Below, piece after piece: positions 1 to 5,332 of a stretch of DNA of 9,113 nt. The DNA is taken from assembly GCA_029863825.1 (NCBI GenBank), contig JAOTUP010000046.1:1-9113 (forward strand), read 5' to 3'. The notes under the pieces were generated by a model that was not told the origin of the DNA, made no database searches, and saw only the letters and a program-made list of their open reading frames with translations. Position 1 is the stretch's first letter; each line of letters opens with the position of its first letter. A program made the position numbers and the translations under genes. This DNA comes from Acidobacteriota bacterium. GTDB lineage: Bacteria; Acidobacteriota; Thermoanaerobaculia; Multivoradales; JAHEKO01.

Positions 1-1
1 C

Positions 2-448
2 CGCGCATTCCTCGAGAAACGGTCGTCGAGCGCCAGAGGCGGCGACCGTACGCTCTACCGACTCGGACTCATCTATTCTCTCCGCGAGAGCCCACTGTAT
101 GACCCGACGAAGGCTCGCCAGCTGCTGCAGGAGCTGGCTCAACGACCGGGTCCCTACGGTCGTCAGGCCGCCCTCGTCCTCAGGCTCCAGCTCCAGGTCT
201 CCGAGCTCCAGCAGGAAGCGACAACGCACGCCTTGCTGTCCGCGAGCCTCGAGCAGGAGCTCGGAAGAATGGAGGAAGAAGCAGCGGCGGCGTCGACAGT
301 TGTCGGCGAGCAGAAAGACCGCACTCAACGACTTACCAACGAGATCGAGCAGCTCAGGGCTGAGATCGCCGCTCTCACCCAAGCGCTCGATCTCAAACGG
401 CAGGAGCTCACGCGAATCAAGGAGATCGACCTCGAAAGATTGCCGTGA
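2..448 (+). CDS. C-terminal part of a coiled-coil, QseG-like envelope protein (5' end outside window)
   Basis: This frame is open from the first full codon of the window to a TGA at 446-448, giving 148 residues without a start, so the gene begins upstream. Residues 1-60 look like a helical repeat of TPR style (an LYRLGLIYSLRE stretch followed by ARQLLQEL). From about residue 65 to the end the chain is rich in Glu, Gln, Leu and Arg in heptad-like spacing, typical of a coiled coil, and it ends in KEIDLERLP. Helical repeat, coiled coil and an 'IDL-R' tail is the arrangement I associate with QseG/YfhG-like lipoproteins encoded between a sensor kinase and a sigma-54-dependent regulator. That assignment is from memory of family style. 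The lipoprotein signal that would test it is not in the window. A plain structural coiled-coil protein is the alternative. Confidence 0.6.
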   Translation, partial: RAFLEKRSSSARGGDRTLYRLGLIYSLRESPLYDPTKARQLLQELAQRPGPYGRQAALVLRLQLQVSELQQEATTHALLSASLEQELGRMEEEAAAASTVVGEQKDRTQRLTNEIEQLRAEIAALTQALDLKRQELTRIKEIDLERLP

Positions 449-662
449 ACGCTCATGTTTCTTCGGGGACCCGGGCCGCGTCTTCCGCGCCCTGGAGCTC
501 TCAGGAGACGAGGCCGACGACATCCTCATCCCTCTCATGGTCGCCCATCCCACGTTGCTCGAGCGGCCGATCGGCGTCGTCGGAAAGCGCGCGGTCATCG
601 GACGACCGCCCGAGCGTTTGTTCGAGCTTTTCGAGTCCCCACGCGACATCCGGGTGGGATAG
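444..662 (+). pseudogene. arsC: arsC/Spx-family arsenate reductase remnant, 3' half only
   Basis: In this frame the conceptual product from about residue D9 (nt 468) to the TAG at 660-662 matches the C-terminal half of glutaredoxin-type arsenate reductases (ArsC/YfgD). It has the SGDEADDILIPLMVAHP segment, then LLERPIGV, then KRAVIGRPPERLFEL, in the family order. The Arg in LLERP and the Arg in GRPPE correspond to two of the three arginines that bind the oxyanion in E. coli ArsC. The N-terminal half, with the catalytic Cys motif and the first thioredoxin-fold strands, is absent. The upstream DNA instead encodes the coiled-coil protein in another frame, and no plausible start with a ribosome binding site precedes the homologous part. 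A full-length member is about 115-140 residues; about 65 remain. It is therefore a 5'-deleted, presumably inactive gene. The exact left end of homology is uncertain by some 20 nt. Confidence 0.72.
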
Positions 663-756
663 CGCGTCGAGCCAGGTTTCTGCGGCTGCCCTCCGTCCTT
701 GAAATCGACGCTGGCATAAGATGGGGCTCGCAAAGACACCAGAGAGGCCATCAAGG

Positions 757-1581
757 ATGAAACGGATGACTGTCGTGCTCGCAGCGATTCTTCTGCTCGT
801 CTTCGCCGGCCCGACGACCGCCAGGCCGGAGGTTGCAACAACCTCTTTGCTGCCGGCAGCCGAGGGCAATCCGCCGGCCACAGGCTTCGACCGCGCGGGC
901 TCGGACCCGCGCGCCATCGAGATCGCCGACGAAGTCATGCTGGCGATGGGAGGGCGGGGCGCGTGGGACTCGACGCAGCATCTTCGCTGGCGCTTCTTCG
1001 GTCGGCGTCTGCATGTGTGGAACAAACAGACGGGAGACATTCGAATCGAAGGGATCGACCGCGACGACGGCGAGAACTGGGTCGTACTGATGAACCTTTA
1101 CACCAAGCAGGGACGAGCCTGGAAAGCGGGGCAGGAGCTCACCGATGGCCAGGAGCTCGCAGACATGCTCGATCGGGGTGAGGCCGCGTGGATCAACGAC
1201 AGCTATTGGATGTTCATGCCCTACAAGCTCAAAGACAGCGGCGTGACCCTTCGTCACGCCGGCGAGGGAGTGTTCGCCGACGGGCAGCCAGCCGACGTCT
1301 TGGAGCTGACCTTCAAGAACGTTGGCCGCACTCCAGAGAACAAGTATCGCGTCTACGTCAGTCGCGACCGCCGACTCGTCGAGCAATGGGACTTTTTCGC
1401 CGATGCCGCCGATTCCGAGCCACAGTTCTCCACCCCGTGGAGTAACTGGCAGCGTTTCGGCTCCATCCTTCTCTCCGACGGACGCGGAGACAGCCGTCAC
1501 ACCGATCTCGCGGTCTTCGACTCTCTTCCGGAGTCGGTCTATCGAGACCCGTCACCCGTCGACTGGAGCTCGATGCGCTGA
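757..1581 (+). CDS. Conserved secreted protein of unknown function
   Basis: 274 residues. The start at 757 is chosen because AGAGAGG (741-747) lies 9 nt upstream and the first 22 residues form a classic Sec signal peptide: MKRMT, a hydrophobic run of Val, Leu, Ala and Ile, then a TTA cleavage motif before R23. An in-frame ATG at 721 would add 12 polar residues in front of the signal peptide and is less likely. The mature part opens with ADEVMLAMGGRGAWDS (from about residue 57), continues with aromatic, beta-rich sequence, and has a distinctive YWMFMPYKLKDSGV motif at residues 150-163, later KNVGRTPENKY and W-rich PWSNWQRFGSILLSDGRG. I recognise this as a conserved periplasmic/secreted family found in Bacteroidota and Acidobacteriota (possibly DUF6503). 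No catalytic residues are evident. The alternating beta pattern would suit a lipid- or lipoprotein-binding fold, but that is a guess. The MOSC gene starts 53 nt downstream on the same strand. Confidence 0.85.
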   Translation: MKRMTVVLAAILLLVFAGPTTARPEVATTSLLPAAEGNPPATGFDRAGSDPRAIEIADEVMLAMGGRGAWDSTQHLRWRFFGRRLHVWNKQTGDIRIEGIDRDDGENWVVLMNLYTKQGRAWKAGQELTDGQELADMLDRGEAAWINDSYWMFMPYKLKDSGVTLRHAGEGVFADGQPADVLELTFKNVGRTPENKYRVYVSRDRRLVEQWDFFADAADSEPQFSTPWSNWQRFGSILLSDGRGDSRHTDLAVFDSLPESVYRDPSPVDWSSMR

Positions 1582-1634
1582 CCGGCAGCAGCGGATCGAT
1601 GCCTAACGACAACTGCAGAGAGGAAACTCCCCGG

Positions 1635-2111
1635 ATGACGGGCAAACTCGTAACGATCTGGATCAAATCCGGCAAAGGTCAGCCGATGAATCCAGTCATG
1701 ACCGCTCGCGCCGTTGCCGGCCGCGGCCTGCTCGGTAATCCTCACCAGGGCGGGACGCGTCAGGTGACGCTGCTCTCGGTCGACGCGTGGCGGGACGTCG
1801 AGAAAGAGCTCGAGACATCCCTCGATCCAGCCCTGCGCCGCGCCAACCTCCTGGTTGACGGACTCGACCTCGAGAACAGCCGCGACAAGATCGTCGTCGT
1901 CGGCCAGGTGCCGATCCTGATTCGTGGTGAGACCAGGCCGTGCAAGCTCATGGATGAAGCCCACCGCGGCCTGCGAGAGAGCTTGTCTCCAGGCTGGCGG
2001 GGCGGTGCCTACGGGGAGGTGCTTGCCGACGGCGAGCTCCGCGTCGGCGATCCCGTTTGCTGGGCGGACGAACGCGAGGCGGTCGAGCGCCACCGGGCTG
2101 CTTCACCGTAG
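1635..2111 (+). CDS. MOSC-domain protein
   Basis: 158 residues, essentially a single MOSC domain (the C-terminal domain of molybdenum cofactor sulfurases, also found alone in YiiM/YuaD-like proteins). The family signature is in order: RGLLGNPHQGGTRQVTLLS at residues 30-48, the RRANLLVDGLDL motif at 68-79, the VVVGQVPILIRGETRPC strand with conserved Cys103, and the closing GELRVGDPV segment. Cys103 is the residue proposed in the family to carry sulfur or contact the metal-sulfur ligand. Stand-alone MOSC proteins are thought to handle Mo/W-cofactor sulfur transfer or bind N-hydroxylated substrates; the substrate here is unknown. Start 1635 is preferred over the ATG at 1599 because AGAGAGG (1617-1623) sits 11 nt upstream and the domain begins soon after. 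It follows the secreted-protein gene by 53 nt and may be cotranscribed with it. Confidence 0.9.
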   Translation: MTGKLVTIWIKSGKGQPMNPVMTARAVAGRGLLGNPHQGGTRQVTLLSVDAWRDVEKELETSLDPALRRANLLVDGLDLENSRDKIVVVGQVPILIRGETRPCKLMDEAHRGLRESLSPGWRGGAYGEVLADGELRVGDPVCWADEREAVERHRAASP

Positions 2112-2116
2112 CCGCC

Positions 2117-2132
2117 TCGGCCAGCCGGCCGA
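2117..2132. terminator. Perfect 6-bp inverted repeat between convergent genes
   Basis: TCGGCC (2117-2122) and GGCCGA (2127-2132) are exact reverse complements separated by the four bases AGCC. The hairpin lies wholly inside the 29-bp gap between the stop codons of the MOSC gene (+) and the Rho-N-like gene (-). All six pairs are Watson-Crick, five of them G-C or C-G. No T-run follows on either strand, so it is not a canonical intrinsic terminator. A bidirectional stop or mRNA 3'-end stabilising structure is plausible from position alone. Confidence 0.4.
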
Positions 2133-2140
2133 TGGTGCTG

Positions 2141-2464
2141 CTAGACCGTCGCCTTGCGGATCTTTCTCTTCAGCCCGCGGATTCTCCGCCGCACTCGCTT
2201 CAACTGCAGGGAATCCCCCGATTCGATGAGTGCCGCACGCTCGGCCTTGAGGGTGCGAATCTTCGCTTTGACGGCGCCCTTGTTGATACCGACCACTTCA
2301 TGATGTTCGTGGGCCTCGATACCCAGCGCGGCGCACAAAGCGACCAGGAGGTCTTCCTTGTGCATCGTCGAATAGCCGTGCAGCGCCTCGTACTCGATGC
2401 CCTGGGCGACGTCGCGTAGCTGTGCGACGGTCATGCCGTGAAGTTCTTCATATGTCTGTGCCAT
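2141..2464 (-). CDS. Small Rho-N/SAP-like nucleic-acid-binding protein
   Basis: 107 residues on the minus strand. The start at 2464 is set by an excellent ribosome binding site, GGAGGT (plus-strand complement at 2469-2474), 4 nt before the ATG; a more upstream ATG at 2494 has no such site. Residues 5-48 resemble the N-terminal domain of transcription terminator Rho (helix-extended-loop-helix): YEELHGMTVAQLRDVAQ, then YSTMHKEDLLVALCAALGI, with the usual 'L..MTV.qLR..A' and 'HKEDLL..L' pattern. A His/Glu linker (HEHHEVVG) follows. Residues 61-107 form a highly basic amphipathic helix region ending RRRIRGLKRKIRKATV. The layout suggests a small protein that binds RNA or DNA. It is not Rho itself: there is no ATPase domain. 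Function, partners and regulation are unknown. It is divergent from malate dehydrogenase across 140 bp. Confidence 0.82.
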   Translation of the reverse strand: MAQTYEELHGMTVAQLRDVAQGIEYEALHGYSTMHKEDLLVALCAALGIEAHEHHEVVGINKGAVKAKIRTLKAERAALIESGDSLQLKRVRRRIRGLKRKIRKATV

Positions 2465-2604
2465 CGTTACCTCCGATATTCGAGATGCCGTCAATTCTAC
2501 AAGCCTTACCGTCTTGGGGTTGAAAATTAAGCCCGATCGTGCAGGATTAGACGGTAATGAACGACCACCCCCATGGGCACCTCGAGAGGGAGAGAGGAAA
2601 AAGC
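2465..2604. promoter_or_regulatory. Divergent intergenic region for the Rho-N-like gene and mdh
   Basis: This 140-bp gap separates two divergently read starts, so both must have promoters in or near it. Towards mdh there is a TTGAAA hexamer at 2520-2525 in a short AT-rich patch, but no good -10 box at 16-18 bp. Towards the Rho-N-like gene, the minus strand carries TAGAAT at 2494-2499 as a possible -10, again without a convincing -35. The region is locally richer in A and T than its surroundings. Promoter presence is inferred from gene orientation; the exact elements are not secure. Confidence 0.4.
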
Positions 2605-3588
2605 ATGAAGCAGCCAGTTCGAGTCGCAGTCACCGGAGCCGCCGGCAATATCGGCTACGCCCTCTGCTTTCGCATCGCCGCCGGCGATATGCTCGGAGCA
2701 GACCAGCCGATCATTCTTCAATTGATCGAGATCCCGCCGGCGTTGGATGCCCTGGGCGGAGTCGTGATGGAGTTGAACGATTGCGCGTTTCCCCTCCTCC
2801 AGGGCGTCATCGCCACGAGCGACCTGGCGGATGGCTTTGCCGCGGCTGACTACGCGCTCCTGGTGGGCGCCAAACCTCGCAGCGCCGGCATGGAGCGCAA
2901 GGACCTGCTGGGCGCGAATGGCAAGATCTTTGCTCCACAAGGCAGGGCGCTCAACGATTACGCTTCAAATGGCGTCCGCGTTCTGGTGGTCGGCAACCCC
3001 GCCAATACGAATGCGCTCATTGCCATGTCGAATGCCCCCGATCTCGAGCCCACTCAGTTCACCGCCATGACCCGGCTCGACCACAACAGGGCCAAGAGTC
3101 AGCTCGCCGAGAAGACCGGCCACCACGTCAACGACATTCGTGGGGTGACGATCTGGGGAAACCATTCGGCGACCCAGTATCCGGATATCAGTCAGTGCAT
3201 GATCGCGGGCGCTCCGGCGAAGGAAGTCGTTGACGAGACCTGGTACCGCGAGACCTTCATCCCGACGGTTCAGCAGCGTGGCGCCGCCATCATCAAAGCC
3301 CGCGGCGCATCGTCTGCGGCGTCCGCCGCATCGGCGGCCATCGACCACATGCGGAGCTGGGCTCTCGGCACACCGGAGGACAGCGACTGGGTGTCGATGG
3401 CGATTCCCTCCAACGGCAGCTACGGCATCGCGGAAGGCGTCATCTACTCGCATCCGTGCCGCTGCTGCGAAGGCGCCTACACTGTGGTCCAGGACCTCGA
3501 GATCGACGACTTCAGTCGTGAGCGCATGGCGGCCACCGACAAGGAGCTACGCCAGGAACGCGCCGCCGTCGAGGATCTCCTGAGCTAG
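2605..3588 (+). CDS. mdh: Malate dehydrogenase (NAD-dependent, MDH type 2)
   Basis: 327 residues, the normal length for bacterial malate dehydrogenase of the cytosolic-like type. It interconverts malate and oxaloacetate with NAD(H) in the TCA cycle. The Rossmann glycine motif is TGAAGNIGY (residues 10-18). The acidic E42 at the end of the second strand favours NAD over NADP. The active-site loop GAKPRSAGMERKDLL supplies substrate arginines R92 and R98, NPANTNA (131-137) is the cofactor/substrate loop, and TRLDHNRAK gives D159 and R162. The catalytic His is H187 in WGNHSATQYPD. All key residues are present, so the enzyme should be active. The start at 2605 follows AGAGAGG (2591-2597) at 7 nt; an in-frame ATG at 2557 lacks this. 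The loop reads KPRSAG where many homologues have a Gly-Pro pair, a minor variation. The stop at 3586-3588 is 90 bp before the class II aldolase start. Confidence 0.96.
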   Translation: MKQPVRVAVTGAAGNIGYALCFRIAAGDMLGADQPIILQLIEIPPALDALGGVVMELNDCAFPLLQGVIATSDLADGFAAADYALLVGAKPRSAGMERKDLLGANGKIFAPQGRALNDYASNGVRVLVVGNPANTNALIAMSNAPDLEPTQFTAMTRLDHNRAKSQLAEKTGHHVNDIRGVTIWGNHSATQYPDISQCMIAGAPAKEVVDETWYRETFIPTVQQRGAAIIKARGASSAASAASAAIDHMRSWALGTPEDSDWVSMAIPSNGSYGIAEGVIYSHPCRCCEGAYTVVQDLEIDDFSRERMAATDKELRQERAAVEDLLS

Positions 3589-3678
3589 AGAGCCATCCAA
3601 AGCTACGTGCCGCGATGCGCCCAGCAGTTCCAGAGGCTCGACTCCAGGCAGACGGACAACAGCGAGAACCGACAGCAA

Positions 3679-4365
3679 ATGAACGGTGAAGGCGTCATCA
3701 AGTTCGGAGTCGAGCACCAGTCGTGCTCTCTCGACTCGCGACGCTTCGGCGACCTCGCATGCCGGCTGGTCGCCTGGCGCGAGATTCTCGCCCTCACCGG
3801 CCTGGTGGGCCGCGATCCGCGGCGCTACGAGGGCGCGGCGTACGGCAATATCAGTGCCAGGGTCGGACGACCATCGGCCGGCCTTGGCCGCCGCGCCTTT
3901 CTCATCACTGGCACCCAAACCTCGGGCAAGCGGAGTCTCGGGCTGGACGATTTCGCCCTCGTCGAACGCTACGACTTCGATCGCAACAACGTCTCCAGCT
4001 GCGGTCGGAGCCGCCCCTCATCCGAGTCGATGACTCACGGGGCCGCCTACGATCTGGGTCCACACGTCAGATGTGTCCTGCACGCTCACTCGCCGGTGCT
4101 GTGGAACCGTCGTCATGAGCTGCGGCTGCCGCAATCCGACCCGTCCGTCCCCTACGGCACGCCTGAAATGGCGCGCGAAGTACAGCGCCTGTACCGCGAC
4201 GGCGTATTCGCCGAGCGCCGCATCCTTGCCATGGGCGGCCATGACGACGGAATCCTCGTCTTCGGCACATCGCTCGAGGAGGCCGGCCAGGTTCTCCTGA
4301 CATGGCTTGTCCGTGCCTACGAAAGCGAATGTCACGGCGGCGTCTGTGCTATCCGCGATGCGTGA
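3679..4365 (+). CDS. Class II aldolase/adducin-family protein
   Basis: 228 residues. Members of this fold are zinc-dependent aldolases, epimerases or dehydratases acting on phosphorylated sugars and related compounds. The phosphate/backbone loop is YGNISARVG (55-63) and the second loop is FLITGTQTSG (74-83). E116 lies in the SSESMTHGAAY segment at the position of the catalytic Glu. The metal ligands are H135 and H137 in VLHAHSP and H188 in MGGHDDGILVFG, so the metal site is complete. The N-terminus GEGVIKFGVEH and the YGTPEMA segment (159-165) mark a distinct subfamily lacking a close match to the named fuculose-, rhamnulose- or ribulose-phosphate enzymes. The substrate cannot be named. The start at 3679 has only a weak GCGAG-like site; it is supported because the conserved GVIKF motif begins four residues later. 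The gene ends 8 bp inside the next small ORF. Confidence 0.88.
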   Translation: MNGEGVIKFGVEHQSCSLDSRRFGDLACRLVAWREILALTGLVGRDPRRYEGAAYGNISARVGRPSAGLGRRAFLITGTQTSGKRSLGLDDFALVERYDFDRNNVSSCGRSRPSSESMTHGAAYDLGPHVRCVLHAHSPVLWNRRHELRLPQSDPSVPYGTPEMAREVQRLYRDGVFAERRILAMGGHDDGILVFGTSLEEAGQVLLTWLVRAYESECHGGVCAIRDA

Positions 4366-4546
4366 GGGCTCTCCTCAGCAAGGCACTTCGGTCGGCGCGA
4401 AGCCTGCAACCTCTCCGGAGTTCGAGCCTCTCAGCGTCAACAAGAAGGTCATCGCCGGCAAGGACCTCGCTGACACGCTTCGTACCTGCTGCGTCGGACC
4501 CGCGCCGCCGAACGAGGACCTCAGGCGCGATGTCCTCGCTGAATGA
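4358..4546 (+). CDS. Unrecognised small ORF, 62 residues
   Basis: ATG at 4358 overlaps the aldolase stop by 8 bp in a different frame, a spacing typical of translational coupling. Codon third positions in this frame are strongly G or C, as in the neighbouring genes, and second positions are not, which supports real coding rather than a random open frame. The product is polar with a Pro/Ser-rich start, then LSVNKKVIAGKDLADTLR, a CCVG pair of cysteines, and PPNEDLRRDVLAE at the end. I do not recognise it with confidence. The 'VI.GKDLA..LR ... P..DL.RDVLAE' pattern faintly recalls small VapB-like antitoxins that pair with PIN toxins, but no toxin gene follows, so it might be an eroded or orphan copy. 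There is no separate ribosome binding site beyond the overlap. Confidence 0.45.
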   Translation: MREGSPQQGTSVGAKPATSPEFEPLSVNKKVIAGKDLADTLRTCCVGPAPPNEDLRRDVLAE

Positions 4547-4610
4547 GCCGTCCCATCCACGCAGCTCCAGCGGGGAGACGGTTCCAGGCTCGCAGGTTAG
4601 ACTTGCTCCG

Positions 4611-4985
4611 ATGAGCACCCCGGCGCCGTCGCCGAGAATCGCCAGTCTGTCCTGGGGCCGCTTGGAGCTGGTGGACGGCCGAACTTTCAAGGACGCCAAG
4701 CTGTATCCCGGCGGTGCCCGTGAGTGGGACTGGCGGGAAACCGGGACTTCTCACACGCCGGGCATCCAGATCGCCGATGTCGAAGAGCTGATCGAGCGCG
4801 GCGCTGAGGTCATTGTGCTGTCGCGCGGCACCCTCGGCGCTCTCGGTATTCCGGCCGGCACTGTCGACTCACTCGAGCGGCAGGGCATCGAAGTCCATCA
4901 AGCCAAAACCAAGGCGGCCGTAACGCTCTACAATCGTCTTGTCATGATGCGAGCAGTTGCCGGTCTGTTTCACTCGACGTGCTGA
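4611..4985 (+). CDS. Mth938/DUF498-domain protein
   Basis: 124 residues covering one complete Mth938-like domain (DUF498; related to NDUFAF3 and AAMDC of eukaryotes). The motif series is clear: SLSWGRLEL at 12-20, TFKDAKLYPGGAREWDW at 25-41, the RETGTSHTPGIQ loop, ADVEELIERGAEVIVLSRG, and the terminal GLFHSTC. The terminal cysteine is typical of many bacterial members. The mitochondrial relative is a respiratory complex I assembly factor; the bacterial role is not established, and no complex I genes are in view. ATG 4611 is the only sensible start near the domain; only a weak AGGTTAG lies upstream. It is 64 bp after the 62-residue ORF and likely in the same transcript as the aldolase. Confidence 0.9.
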   Translation: MSTPAPSPRIASLSWGRLELVDGRTFKDAKLYPGGAREWDWRETGTSHTPGIQIADVEELIERGAEVIVLSRGTLGALGIPAGTVDSLERQGIEVHQAKTKAAVTLYNRLVMMRAVAGLFHSTC

Positions 4986-5003
4986 GTACATGCGCTTGGC
5001 TCT

Positions 5004-5034
5004 GCAGCGAATCCGTGTTTCCTGCACGCGCTGC
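5004..5034 (+). other. Possible bulged stem-loop downstream of the DUF498 gene
   Basis: GCAGCG (5004-5009) pairs with CGCTGC (5029-5034), and inside it CGTG (5014-5017) pairs with CACG (5025-5028) around a 7-nt loop. The only interruption is a 4-nt one-sided bulge, AATC. It lies between the DUF498 stop and the malic enzyme fragment. No T-run follows. It could be a weak terminator or a processing structure, or chance in GC-rich DNA. Confidence 0.28.
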
Positions 5035-5060
5035 CACGATCGCTCAAGGGGACCTGACTC

Positions 5061-5318
5061 ATGCGACAGTACCTGAATGGGAAGAGCACCGGTGGACGCA
5101 TTGAAATAAAGAGTCCGCTCCGCGGCGCCGACCTGCTGACCGAACCGATGTACACGAAAGGCTCGGCCTTTTCCCTCCAGGAGCGCGCGACGGTCGCCCT
5201 CGACGGACTTCTCCCCGAGGCGGTCAGCACCATGGAGCTCCAGGCTGAGCGGGTGTACGAAAACATCGTGCGCAAGTCCGATCGGCTCGAGCAGTCCATC
5301 GACCTGGCGACAGCTTGA
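5061..5318 (+). pseudogene. Malic enzyme N-terminal fragment
   Basis: The 85-residue product aligns by eye with the first ~85 residues of NAD(P)-dependent malic enzymes. It shows SPLRGADLLTEPMYTKGSAF (compare the family 'tplRG..LL..P..NKG.AFt'), then the ERATVALDGLLPEAVSTMELQAERVYENI segment, and finally SDRLEQSIDL where the family continues into the catalytic part. A TGA then stops it. Full enzymes are about 540-580 residues, so the active-site Tyr and Lys, the metal ligands and the whole NAD-binding domain are missing. The next 700 bp encode a different protein, so this is a deletion, not a point frameshift. The start has an intact AAGGGGA site (5046-5052) 8 nt upstream, so the stub may still be translated. 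It is either a pseudogene or a repurposed small protein. Its TGA lies 14 bp before the hydrolase ATG. Confidence 0.75.
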
Positions 5319-5332
5319 GATCGCTACTCGTC

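Noticed and set aside
699..722. TTGAAA (699-704) and TAAGAT (717-722) as a promoter for the secreted protein
   Set aside because: The spacer is only 12 bp, too short for a sigma-70 promoter, and no other -10 fits.
455..760. 101-codon open frame on + starting MFLRGPGPR
   Set aside because: It is a +1 shadow of the arsC remnant; Arg/His/Pro-rich with no recognisable family.
501..1040. 179-codon open frame on - covering the arsC remnant and secreted-protein start
   Set aside because: Composition is shadow-like and it conflicts with the clear homology read on the plus strand.
751..1500. 249-codon open frame on - opposite the secreted protein
   Set aside because: The plus strand has a signal peptide, ribosome binding site and conserved motifs; the antisense product resembles nothing.
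1539..2093. 184-codon open frame on - opposite the MOSC gene
   Set aside because: It is antisense to a clear MOSC domain, with no ribosome binding site or motif support.
4302..4610. Longer N-terminus for the DUF498 protein from an upstream in-frame ATG at 4302
   Set aside because: The extra 103 residues are Arg/Ser-rich shadow sequence overlapping the aldolase 3' end and the 62-residue ORF; the domain starts right after ATG 4611.
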